A DNA stretch of 64,000 bases. It comes from Isoetes taiwanensis (Eukaryota > Streptophyta > Lycopodiopsida > Isoetales > Isoetaceae). A model generated the notes under the pieces. That model ran no database searches and had not been told where the DNA came from. It saw nothing but the letters and a program-made list of their open reading frames with translations. Location: contig JAJEKV010000036.1 in NCBI GenBank assembly GCA_021234155.1, positions 9,129,426-9,193,425 on the forward strand, in the 5' to 3' direction. Below are positions 51,597 to 62,084 of this stretch, piece by piece; positions within the stretch are counted from its first letter, which is position 1, and each line of letters starts with the position of its first letter. Position numbers and translations under genes: made by a program.

Positions 51597-54467
51597 TTAC
51601 ACATGCTTAAATCCACAGAAGCTCCTTATGCTTGAGTGGCCAAGCAGTTTACCCTGCAGTGATGCCAACGTTGTGCTTTGAATTTCAACCTCTACATAAT
51701 CCCCCGCGTGAATTATAGTTGGACCAGCTTGTGTGTCCACGGTAGGCTGAAACTGGTTTGAAGTAGCTAATTCCACAGAGGGCTTGAAGCTGTCATTTTT
51801 AAATTCTACAAGTTTGGGCATGGGCATATTTGCAAAAATTACTCTCTGGCCTCTGTCATTACGCCCGATTAATTCTGTATCAGGAGCCCTCTTATTTGGT
51901 CCTTCTACCAATACAAGTTGTTTGGTGCCAATCTGACATTGATAGCCTGGCACAGTAGTTCTTCTAAATGTCGTTATGAGTTCAGAAAGACGCCGTTGCT
52001 TTACATCTTCTGGTACATCATCAACATGATGGCGGTGAGCATGTGTCTTCTCACGCATGCTGTAGGAAAACATATAAGCCATATCGTATCCCACTGCCTC
52101 TATGAGACTAAGTGTTTCCAAATGATCCTCCTCAGTTTCTCCACAGTATCCTGCAAGAAAAAAAACCACAACATCTCATGAAGGTCCTAACATTATATCT
52201 CCCACCGAGAAGATAAGATCAGAATAAAACAAATCCAGGCCTAACACAGCCATATACAACAATGATGTACTCTCTTATATGGGACAAGAAAGAAGGCAAG
52301 ATAATATGGTTCAAGCATGCTTCCAGTCCATCGCCCTTGGAATTGAAAAATGATTGACATATACTGAAGCATGAGGACAGGAAAGAAGGCAAGATAATAT
52401 ACCAGCAATGAAGTCACTGCTTAGACCGACATCTGGAAGTATATTGCGTATTCTCTCTACCAGCTGCAAGTATGCTTCTCGTGTGTATCCACGTCTCATT
52501 CTCTCTAGAACTCGTGTGCTTCCACTTTGGGCTGGGAGATGAATATTTTTACATATGTTGGGACGGTCACGCATAAGGTAAATTAGCTCATCTGGGAAGT
52601 CCTTTGGATGTGGAGATGTGAACCTGAACCGCATTTCTGGAAAGCACTCTGAAAGACGATCTAGTAAATGATGGAAACGCAATCCAGTGGCCGTAGTACG
52701 ATATAATGTCGAAAAGCCAGGTGAAAGTTTTGAAGATTGGAAATACTTCACATTATATTTTCCATCACTCTTGTAATGTACTTCTGTTAATTCTTCCCCA
52801 ACCTTTAACTGGTTCTCTTCTGTACCAACGGTTTCTGCAAGTTGATCTACTGATTCATCATTATAGCTGTTCACATTCTGCCCTAACAATGTCACTTCCT
52901 TCACACCTTGATCCCACAATTCACCAACTTCTCTAATAATTGAGTCTACAGGACGCGATCTTTCTCTGCCACGCGTAAATGGCACAATGCAATAAGAGCA
53001 CATGTTATTGCACCCACGCATGATAGAGACAAATGCCGTGACTGAATTCTTAGAAATCCTAACTGGTGAAACATCTGCATAAGTTTCTTCTAATGAGAGC
53101 AGTGTATTAATTGCAGTTTGGCCTTCATCCACAATTGCCAAAAGGCGAGGGAGATCCCTATAGGCATCAGGTCCACAGACAACATCCACCATTTTATCTG
53201 CATCAATAAGTTTCTCCTTCAGACGTTCTGCCATGCAACCCAACACCGCAACCTTTGGAGGCACAGGAGGCCTATCGGGCATCAATTTTGCATTCTTCTT
53301 CCAAGTAGACTTTATGTATTTAAAATAATTTAGCCGATGCCAAATTTTATGCTCAGCATTCTCACGTATTGCACATGTATTTATTAATATTATATTAGAT
53401 TCTTCTGGGAATTGCACAATTTCAGAGTACCCTGCTTCTTTTAAAATTGCTAAGACTACTTCCAAGTCATTTACATTCATTTGACATCCGTAGGATTCAA
53501 GATATATTTTCCCCCCTTGCACATTTGAAATCGCTTGCTCATTGAGATAAGGAACTGTAGATCTGCTATTGCAGATGCAGTATATTAGCAATTAGTCCAA
53601 CGAATCAACATAACCTTTAAAAATATAACTACCTTGAAATGATTGAAACTATATACATGTACAGAAAATAAGTTCAAAGAAGGTTGATGAAATGGCAACT
53701 TGAAGCACCCGACCTGATGGTGCTTTCAGTTGATAAAACTGTCTGTCAGATTATTATATCGCTAGTTTGCACATCCAGGACATACATGTTAATATCCATA
53801 TTGGGATGAACAAGGGAGCTGTTTCATAATACCATGAATAGAATAAGAATCACATTGTGCTACAAGAAGATGTTGCATAAATCAAATCTGGCAGGCTATC
53901 TTGTCAATTTGTATGATACCAGTAAATAAATGACTAATTTCTGTAACTGCCAAAGTGCATAAATTCAATTCTTGAAACAGAGCTAGCAGCTGAATAGTAA
54001 TGCAGGATTGGGAGCTACCGAACCGAACAAAATAAAAATCTTTTAGGTAAACATTTAAGAAAGGATGTTCATGTCATAGCTGGCAGTGGGAAACTTAGAA
54101 CGTTAAAACTTAAAGTGGCCTCAAGAGGTATTTCAATCGAACTGAAATCAATCTATTGATTTTAAATCAAATTGCATATGCCCAAGCATCAAAGAATGCA
54201 AGATGCCTATAAACATTGTTGTAAATGGTTTGGAAGTACGAACCCAACTGGAATTGGCTTAGAAGAAGAAACTTGACTGCGCTTCAGAAAATCATGAAAA
54301 GCAGGCGCCTGCTGCAATGGCTGTTCATTTGGGACGGCATGAAGGGCAGCAACTCTAAGAGGTCTCCATGTTGAAACTTGCCTTAAGTTACCCAAGCCTG
54401 CCAAGCAACATGCTACCACTGGCTTCAACAGCATTGGATTGCAGGCGCTTCCCACTCCTGTCTTCAT
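51597..54467 (-). CDS. CDK5RAP1-like: CDK5RAP1/MiaB-type tRNA methylthiotransferase, three exons
   Basis: Exons: 54467-54244, 53562-52403 and 52150-51597, with GT...AG ends. The join is in frame and gives 645 residues. The enzyme adds a methylthio group to N6-isopentenyladenosine-37 of tRNAs (ms2i6A). The N-terminal 75 residues are Ala/Leu/Arg-rich and lack acidic residues, so an organelle-targeting peptide is likely. The MTTase domain has the three Fe-S Cys residues: C101 (YGCQMN), C138 (INTCAIREN) and C184 (LGCMAER). The radical SAM CxxxCxxC is C259, C263 and C266 ([21 protein letters not shown]). A eukaryote-type insertion follows ([20 protein letters not shown]). The C-terminal TRAM domain spans about residues 525-640 ([21 protein letters not shown]). 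All catalytic residues are present. It is probably an active mitochondrial or plastid enzyme. Confidence 0.92.
52151..52402 (-). other. Intron 2 of the methylthiotransferase gene
   Basis: 252 bp. The donor GCTG|GTATATT and acceptor TTTTTTTTCTTGCAG| split a Gly codon in the [14 protein letters not shown] segment, which is conserved across MiaB proteins and so fixes the junction. Confidence 0.85.
53563..54243 (-). other. Intron 1 of the methylthiotransferase gene
   Basis: About 681 bp. The acceptor CAATAGCAG|A fits reading phase with a donor GG|GTTCGTAC, giving [15 protein letters not shown]. The donor is weak but is the only nearby GT in the right phase. Confidence 0.65.
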
Positions 54468-55537
54468 GCTCAAGATTGTCACGACCAGACATGGGTGGAC
54501 ATAGCTGAATACGCAAGGGTTGATATCGGGTCCGTGTATAATGGCCTGAACATAATCCCACGGTAATGCCGCATAGGCATCATTTTTGGGTTGCCCCAAC
54601 CCTCTTGTTGGAGGGTGGAGTGACGTATAGAAGGCTTGATTTATTTTGAATATAATATCCCATAAAATATTTTAAATATGGGGTTGCGATTGTCTGGGAT
54701 TAGTTAGGGTTTTTGTGACACTTTGTGATACTTAGACGGTGGAGATTGTTTGGGATTTCTTAGACGGTAGAGATTGTTTGGGATTTTTTTGGCAGATAAG
54801 TGGAAGGTGGATAGCTATGCAATCCCCTCTGGTGATGACAGTGGCATGGGTGAGGGCAGCGGTAGCGGCATGGGCATTTGTAATCGGTGGAGGATCACAA
54901 GTTGCAGCTGCTCCAGGCCCATCTTTTTCCGTGGCTCCCCAACCTCCAGTTTTGCACTGCATGTTATGAATCCAATCCACAGCTCTACTGATTGAACCAA
55001 TTCGAATGTGAGCCGCTTCCCGATGATAAAGATTTCGGGGATTTCAACCATGGAAGCAATCTGTCTCCATGAAGACCAAACCAACTGGATGATCCATCTA
55101 CCCGATCCTGTGAACCAATATGCAATAGATAGGATAGGGTAGTGCAATATTAGATATGAGGCAGTTTGCAAGCTGATCTAGAATGGGTTCGATCACATCT
55201 AGAGTGTCGGCTAACTTTGACCCTAAGTGAGCAAAGAGCTGGGGTACACTCCAAGTGTCAAGACTCGTAGTGCAGCCATAGATATAGGAAGGAAGAACTA
55301 GCACAAGAGAGGATATACTCCTCAAACCCATATGATGCTCCTATAAGTATGGAAAATCCCCTTTCCCAGCAACACTATCACTAGGAAAGGCCCTCCATTT
55401 GACTCAGACCACTTGTGATAGCCAAGTGTCCGAGCGGAAGGACTCGAAGGTGTCATTGATCCCATTCCTCCTCTGGGATATCCTACACTTGCGGAAGCAT
55501 ACATACATGTTAGCACCTAGCAACAATACATAGTACT
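54468..55537. other. Upstream region of the methylthiotransferase gene, little recognisable
   Basis: A 28-bp direct repeat (AGACGGT(G/A)GAGATTGTTTGG) stands at about 54733 and 54761. The rest has only short frames with no domain. No clear TATA box lies in the 150 bp before the minus-strand ATG. Confidence 0.35.
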
Positions 55538-58500
55538 ATGCCACCTCGAAGGATGGCTCACCCATCACCAATAAAAATCATGGAGGCTCAAGCAATTATT
55601 TGTTGCAAGGTAGGTCCTGTGATTAAGCTGAATCTAAGAGGATTAAGTCCTAGAGAGATGTGGTTATATATGATTAAAAACTATGAAGCCAAAACTTCCT
55701 CACAACTAGATGTTCTAGAAAAGCAATTAAGGAAGTTAAAGTTGCATGACAGGGAAAATATCACAGAATTTCTTGAGAAATTTGATTCCATAATAGCTGA
55801 CTTGGAAGGGGGCAGGTGTCATCTTAAATGAGCAATACCAGTTATTAGCTATATCTAGAGCAGTTTCACACAATTCTTATCTGGCTACATTGTTGAGAAA
55901 TGTTGCTAAATCAAAGGAGCATGCTATTCAAATGATTAGGACAGAATTTGAACAAAAACAAATAGGACAAGAGGATGATGAGCAGACCACTGAGGTGCTT
56001 TATGCTGGAAGGTATAAAGGCAAGAAAAACAGTTGTAATGGGGATAAGGACAGAATTGGACCTTGCTATAATTGCAACAATTATGGACATTTAAAAGCTG
56101 ACTGTCCTAAAGTAAGAAAAGAGATTCTTTGTTTCAATTGTGAGGGAGAAGGACATGTTGCCTCAAATTGTTCGAGCCCTAGGGGTATGAATTCTAAAGG
56201 AAGAGGCAGGGGCAAGGGCAATAGAGGGGGACCAGCTGGCAGGGAGAGGGGAACAGCAAAAACAAATCCATTTCTGAATTTAACCCAGGAGGCTCGAGGG
56301 GATGAAGATGAACAAAATGAAGATGATGAGGTAAAGTATTCAGAACTGTGTCACTTAATGAATGATAAACATAATCATGATATGATGATTATAGATTCAT
56401 AGCAGAGAAGCCAAGGGAGGGCATGTGCAGTTGGTGAATTGCAAGAAGTTAAAGACACTGGAATGCTGGAGCTGTTTGACTTAGAAGGAAAGGCAGTTAA
56501 ATTGGGAGAAGTACTTTGTGTACCAGGATTAGTTAAGAATTTAATTTCTGTATGCCAGTTAGTGGATCTTGGATACAAGGTTTTATTTGAAAGGTTGCAA
56601 TGCAAGGTGTTTCATGATAATAAACTGAAATTTGTTGGCAAGAGAGTTGGAAATTTGTTTGGGTTGAATTCTGAACATTATGTTCAAAGTATAAACTTGG
56701 TGACTTGTTCAAACATTAAATTATGGCATGAAAGGATGTGTTATGTGAATTCCAAGACTATAGAGCTCTTAATAAAAAAGGGTCTGATTGAAACATCTGA
56801 AATTAAAGATGAGAAGTTTAAATGAGCAGGATGCATTCTAGGCAAGCATACAAGGCTGCCTTTCAAGAAATCATTAAAAAGAGCAAAAGGAGTATTGGAC
56901 TTAATTCACTCTGACTTGTGTGGACCATTGAATGTAACTAGCCTTTCAGGGAAGAGATATTTTATAACCTTTGTAGATGATTTTAGCAGGATGGCAAGGG
57001 TTTACTGTCTGAGTACAAAGGATCTGGCTCTTCAAGCATTTAAACACTTTGTGAATGAGGTACAATTGGAAACTGGAAGAAAAATCAAATGCTTACGCAC
57101 AGATAGGGGAGGTGAATTCTTATCAAATGAATTTAAGAGCTATTGCAATGAACTTGGCATCAAAAGGCAGTTGACATGCAGGCTCTCCCCTCAACAAAAT
57201 GGGATTGCTGAGAGGAGGAATAGAACTATACTCAATGCAGTTAGAAGCATGCTCAAGTATTCTGGTTTACCAAACTTCCTTTGGGAAGAGGCTGTCAAAA
57301 TAGCAGTGTTTATACAGAACTTGTTGCCCTCTATAAGCATCAAAGGAGAAATTCCCTTAACTCTATGGTCCTCAAAACCCCCTGATTTCTCCAGACTAAA
57401 AGCCCATGGTTGCTTAGCATATGCACATGTCCCTGAGGAACTAAGAAAAAAACTTGATGACAGGGCCTACATAACATACTTAGTAGGATATGACCAGCAA
57501 TCTGAAGCTTATAGGTTATATGATCCAAGCAAGAGAAGGATTATAATAAGTAGGGATGTGTTGTTTGATGAGGAGCAATTTTATAAGATACTGTCCAGAA
57601 TTAACAGTCATGGAAATATGGATAAATGCAGGGTTGATAAAAGAGTGCAGTTTGAAAAAGAGCTAGACAAGCCTACAATGACTGTTGATACAGATGATGA
57701 AGAAGATGTAAACATTAAACAAGTATTGCCTAACTCTAATGTTGATCTTGAGCATGTGCAGATTGAAGAACCGGCTGACCAACAAGGTGAAAAATAAGTC
57801 AGCGTTTTGAGAAAGAAGAAAAGAACAGAAGCTGAGATAATTCAAGATGAAGGCATAACCAACTATGACAAATTTGGAAGGGATGACTTGGGCAAAAGCA
57901 AAAGGCTCAGAGATAATGAAGGTGAGATTCTTGGACTATTTGAAATTTTAATGCATCTAGATATCTCAGTTCCAAAAACATATGGAGAAGCTATTGTTTC
58001 TGCTAATAACAAACAGTGGCTGCAAGCTATGGAAGAAGAAATGAGTTCTTTTCATAGAACTGACACATATCAATTAGTAGATGCACCAAATGACAGGAAT
58101 ATTGTAGGAAGCAAATGGCTGTATAAGATTAAAACATGGACAGATGGAAAAACTCCAAAGTTCAAGGCACGCCTAGTAGCTCAAGGTTTTTCACAAAGGT
58201 ATGGCCAAGATTATGAAGAAACATTTTCATCCCTTGTGAAAATGAATAGCATAAGAATGCTTCTAGCCATTGCTAATGCATCAAACATGGAGATACATCA
58301 CATGGATGCAAACACAGCATTTTTGAATGCAAAACTTGAAGAGGAAATTTATATGAAACAACCAACAGGATTTGAAGTAGAAATTGGAAAGGTCTGGAAG
58401 TTAAAAAGAGCAGTGTATGGCCTCAAGCAATCCCCAAGGGAATGGTACAAATGTATAGATTTCTATCTTAGAGAACAAAATTTTGTTAAGCTTCAGAATG

Positions 58501-59425
58501 ATGGTAATCTCTATAAATATATGGCAGGAGATGAATGGTGTATAATAGCACTTTATGTTGATGACAACATAATGATTTCCAATGGAGTTAAAGTTTTAGA
58601 GCATTGCAAAAATGTTCTGAACAATAAATTTAAGATGTCAGATCTAGGCGAGCTGAGGAAATTCTTGGGAATTGAGGTGCACAGAGACAGATTGAATAAA
58701 ACATTGACACTCACTCAAAAGGGTCAGATAGAAGGCATGCTTGATAAATTTAATATGAGGGATTGTAATATCTCTAAGACTCCAATTGTGCCAGGAAGCA
58801 AGATCTCTGCAAAAATGAGCCCTAAAACAGAAGAAGAAAGGGAAGAAACGAAAAACATACCCTACATGTCACTAATATGATGCCTATCCTATGTAGCAAA
58901 CTGCACACGTCCGGATATAGCCTATGCAGTAAATATGCTGAGCAGGTACAACAATGATCCAGGGAGGGATCATTGGATAGCAGCTAAAAGAGTATTAAGG
59001 TACCTTAAAGATACAATGAATGATGGAATAAAATATAGTACAGAGAACATGCAATTGAATGCTTACTGTGATGCAGATTGGGGAGGGGATATTGACACAA
59101 GGAAATCTACCTCAGGTTGGGAGGAGCACCAGTTGCATGGAAATGCAAAAAATAGAATGCAATAGCCATGTCTAGTGCTGAAGCTGAATATGCCTCAGCA
59201 GCTTTAACTACCAAGGAATTAATATGGGAGAGAAGGCTTTTATTTGAGCTTGGTTATAATCAATTCAAGGCTACTGAATTATATTGTGACAGTACCAGTT
59301 GCATTGCCATGATCAGAGATCCAGTTCTTCATGAAAGAACTAAGCACATAGAATTAGAGTTGCATTTTATTAGAGAAGTTGTGAAGAAAAATGCCAACCT
59401 GCCAAATCTGCCAACCAATATGTAG
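55538..59425 (+). pseudogene. Copia-3: decayed Ty1/Copia retrotransposon without recognisable LTRs
   Basis: Gag (LSPREMWLYMIKNYEAKTSS; one-base insertion near 55812) with two zinc knuckles (CYNCNNYGHLKADC and CFNCEGEGHVASNC, 56055-56170). At the protease the active site is lost: IIDS is followed directly by TAG at about 56399. The GAG-pre-integrase and integrase follow (HSDLCGPL, VDDFSRMARVY, TDRGGEFLS, SPQQNGIAERRNRT; 56895-57797). Reverse transcriptase (KWLYKIKTWTDG, LYVDDNIMIS) occupies 57807-58880 and RNase H (AYCDADWGGD, SSAEAEYAS, HFIREV) runs to about 59380. Stops at 57796, 58878 and 59163 break the polyprotein. It is the same lineage as Copia-4. Confidence 0.85.
57807..58880 (+). CDS. 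Copia-3 reverse transcriptase frame
   Basis: A 357-residue open stretch with all reverse transcriptase blocks up to LGIEVHRDRLNKT and the catalytic YVDD (about 58556-58567). One block reads MDANTAF where relatives have MDVKTAF. The stop at 58878-58880 replaces the usual glycine codon of the SLTGCLxYVAN segment (here SLI-stop-CLSYVAN). Confidence 0.8.
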   Translation: MRKKKRTEAEIIQDEGITNYDKFGRDDLGKSKRLRDNEGEILGLFEILMHLDISVPKTYGEAIVSANNKQWLQAMEEEMSSFHRTDTYQLVDAPNDRNIVGSKWLYKIKTWTDGKTPKFKARLVAQGFSQRYGQDYEETFSSLVKMNSIRMLLAIANASNMEIHHMDANTAFLNAKLEEEIYMKQPTGFEVEIGKVWKLKRAVYGLKQSPREWYKCIDFYLREQNFVKLQNDGNLYKYMAGDEWCIIALYVDDNIMISNGVKVLEHCKNVLNNKFKMSDLGELRKFLGIEVHRDRLNKTLTLTQKGQIEGMLDKFNMRDCNISKTPIVPGSKISAKMSPKTEEEREETKNIPYMSLI

Positions 59426-59656
59426 CATAATAACAGGGGGTTTTCTTTGTGTTTTTGTACGTTTTTCACAAAGGTTTTCCTAAAATTTCATAGCGTATTC
59501 AAATGGATGTACTAATGCGTACATCTAGAGTGCACCATTTCTTAGTCCTTGATTTAGCTTTTTTTTTCAATGGTCCAACATCCAAGGGCTCACAACAAAA
59601 GCCCTCTTTTTATTTTAGGGGCTGAACATGCAAGCCTGGATAGCATTTTAGGGCAC

Positions 59657-60025
59657 CAGTGTTGTTCAAATACGCGTATTTTTTAAAAATGCATACGTAC
59701 CCTCCCGTACCGTACGGTACACGTATTTTTTAAAAAATACGCTTAATGCTTTTTTCAAAAAAACAGACACTGTTTTCTCAAAATAGACTCAATCTGCACC
59801 CAGTAGGATTAGAACCTGGGCCTCCCAGATAACAAACAAACATGCTAACCAACTTTCCAACAGTCTGTTTGTGTTTATATTGCATAATTTGTTATATTTA
59901 AGCTTTTTTTCAATTTTTTTTTAAAACGTATTTTAAGCACTTTAAGTACGTATTGTATAAAATACGTATTTTTTCAAAAAATACGTCCGAAACGTACGGA
60001 ACGTATCACGTACAGGACAACATTG
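59657..60025. mobile_element. 369-bp hAT-type MITE with perfect 8-bp target duplication
   Basis: Ends are CAGTGTTGTTC and, inverted, CAATGTTGTCC. The flanks are identical 8-mers TAGGGCAC (59649-59656 and 60026-60033). The interior has repeated ACGTATTTTTT, TACGTAC and AAAATACGT motifs in both orientations near the ends and no coding capacity. A tRNA-like segment lies in the middle on the minus strand. Confidence 0.85.
59795..59855 (-). ncRNA. tRNA-like segment inside the hAT MITE
   Basis: On the minus strand GTTGGTTAGCATG (A-box-like, plus 59841-59853) is followed at tRNA spacing by GGTTCTAATCC (B-box, plus 59806-59816, 10 of 11 consensus positions). The 34 bases from GGTTAG to GGTTC match the distance in real tRNAs. 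The acceptor stem is not complete, so this is a tRNA relic or a captured pol III promoter rather than a functional tRNA gene. Confidence 0.5.
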
Positions 60026-60173
60026 TAGGGCACGAAACAGGGCTGGCAAATCTGGGAGGAGTTCGTTTGCCATAACAATTGCGTTGATATCAGTTGCTGG
60101 GTTCGATTCTTTTTGTTAAATAAGAGACTAGAAGGGAAGGAAGTTGATTGTTCAACAGAAAGCAGAAGTATCT

Positions 60174-60317
60174 ATGGCTATGGCTATGGCGTCTCCGGTG
60201 CTGGCCTTGCTGGTGGCTATGGCATCCATTTCTGGTGCATATGCATACCTCAAAGGCTGCTATGGAGTGGTTCAGAGTGGCTGCAGTGGCACCATCCATG
60301 GGAAATCAGGTCTGTAG
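60174..60317 (+). CDS. Small secreted-peptide ORF or first exon
   Basis: 47 codons from ATG (60174, the first of three in-frame ATGs) to TAG at 60315-60317. Residues 1-24 (MAMAMASPVLALLVAMASIS then GAYA) form a convincing signal peptide. The rest, YLKGCYGVVQSGCSGTIHGK and three more residues, has two Cys. A good donor CAG|GTCTGT lies just before the stop, and an acceptor CTGCAG| at about 60375 would give a short intron, so it may be only the first exon. A TTAAATAAG at about 60115 could be the TATA element. The family is not recognised. Confidence 0.4.
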   Translation: MAMAMASPVLALLVAMASISGAYAYLKGCYGVVQSGCSGTIHGKSGL

Positions 60318-61319
60318 AATAGAAATTAACTAGGGCAGTATTTCGGATCTTTTATAGAGTTATAATCTGCAGACGGCATTAGTTTTGTGGCTTGAGAATG
60401 AAGCCAAACTCACTGAAGAATCCTTGGCCCTGCATATCCGGCTGCAGATGCTCAGATCGGCCCTGCTCTTTTGCCCTATTTTTCATCGACTGGTGATTTG
60501 GCCCTATTTTTCTTCAAGTTTTATCTTCTATTTTCATCCTCCTGTTTATGATCTTGCATTTTATGTACGCGGGCAAAGGTCTGTGTTTTTGTTTCGTTGC
60601 TCCGTCTCCTTTCAGTTCGTCACGAGATTTTGAACTGTAGTTGTACCTGAGGTGGCGATTGATGGATCAAAATGGGCACCTGTTAGAAAAGGAATTTGTT
60701 GTGTAGAACATTGATTCTCTCTTGTACAGGTATTCAAAACATCTGTTAAAGAATTTAAGCAGATTATTTACAATCTTGAAGCACCAAATAATACTGTACT
60801 GTCGTTTACTAACAGGTTCGTCTTCCAAACCCTGTAGCTATCTATTCCATATAATATTCTCGCCATGTGCTGGCGCTGAGCCAGATTAATTTCCCACGCT
60901 AATCACATTGATGATCTGTAAGATATGTTCCGTCTATTCATTCATACAGCCTTTCTACTATCTTTCTAATCTTATAAGTACATCCCAAGTCGCACTGTTA
61001 CTCATGCAATTTTCATTTTTTGTACCTGTGCTGCATCAGTTCATTAAAGCTACAAATTAGTAGCTCATTTTCAATTTTCAATACCATTTCGTTCGTCGGA
61101 ACTCTTGTCTAATTTTTTGCGGAGCTATATTGACCTTTTCAGCTCAAAATGAATGCTCTCGAGGCCACAAATCGCTATTTTAGGCGAGCTGTGAAAATTG
61201 CACATGTGCAGATGTTCAAAGTGTGCTAATAAACTTCTCCAACATGGGTCAATTTGTCCCATGTGTCGGGCTCCTATTGTGGAGGTTGTTCGTGCCTTCA
61301 CAATAGGTTAGCGTGCATT
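60318..61319. other. No recognisable gene
   Basis: T-rich sequence with only short frames. It may hold downstream exons or UTR of the candidate secreted peptide, but none can be supported. Confidence 0.3.
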
Positions 61320-62084
61320 TGTTAGAAAGGAACAACACTTGTACAACTTTAATCCAAGCAAAGATGTCTTTACATTAAATTTAATTTCACTCTTGTGATC
61401 ATTCAAGCTTATCAAACTTTTTACATACTTCACAACAACTTTAGCATTTGGATCAAGTCCTTCTCACTAGCAAGGAAGCCACATGATGGTCACTAATTCC
61501 TTGCTCAAATTGATCTTCAACAACAACTAGAATATACTAGACAACTTCCCCTAGATTATATTCCTTCAACCATTAGAATCCCAACATCAACTATTGTAAT
61601 CATTCACTGTAGCAGAGGGATTGACTGAGTTCCTGTAGCAACTTTGACCGATTCCATTCGATCATATATGAGACGGATCAGTTTATCCTTGGACCCGAAT
61701 GCCTCTTCAAAGCTCTACTCCACCTTATAATAGTACAGTCCGGCGGTTTAGCATTGCCGGATCAACTTTCTTTTTCAAGCAAAATCTTCATTCGAAATAT
61801 CCCACATGCGTTTTCTTCAAAAACGATATTCGAGCTCAACCTTCGAATATTTAATATATGACTTATTTCTTCAATGCTTACTACTAACACATTAACATTT
61901 TTTTAACCACAACCTACCATTAATCTTTAGCCAACTTCCATAGCCTTAAGGTTTACAATGATGCCAATGATGCTATTAGATATTGTAGTTTCCATCTACA
62001 TGTGTATGAGCTTCACTGAAGATTTATTTGACTGCAACAACCTGTACTGGTCCTCATAATATGACATGACTCACATTTTCAACA
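61320..62084 (-). repeat. Copia-4 3' LTR
   Basis: Starts TGTTAGAAAGG and ends CATTTTCAACA, adjacent to a polypurine tract (ATGAAGGGGAAG on the minus strand, 62085-62096). The start is chosen from the TG and its likeness to the TGTTAGAAATATG end of Copia-1; the partner LTR is outside the window. Confidence 0.55.

Noticed and set aside
54468-54599. N-terminal extension of the methylthiotransferase beyond the ATG at 54467
   Set aside because: The frame is open further upstream but lacks an ATG there; the first ATG gives a plausible targeting peptide.
55425-55500. tRNA-Leu/Ser-like stretch GTGTCCGAGCGGAAGG
   Set aside because: An A-box-like string is present, but no matching B-box, acceptor stem or anticodon arm could be laid out.
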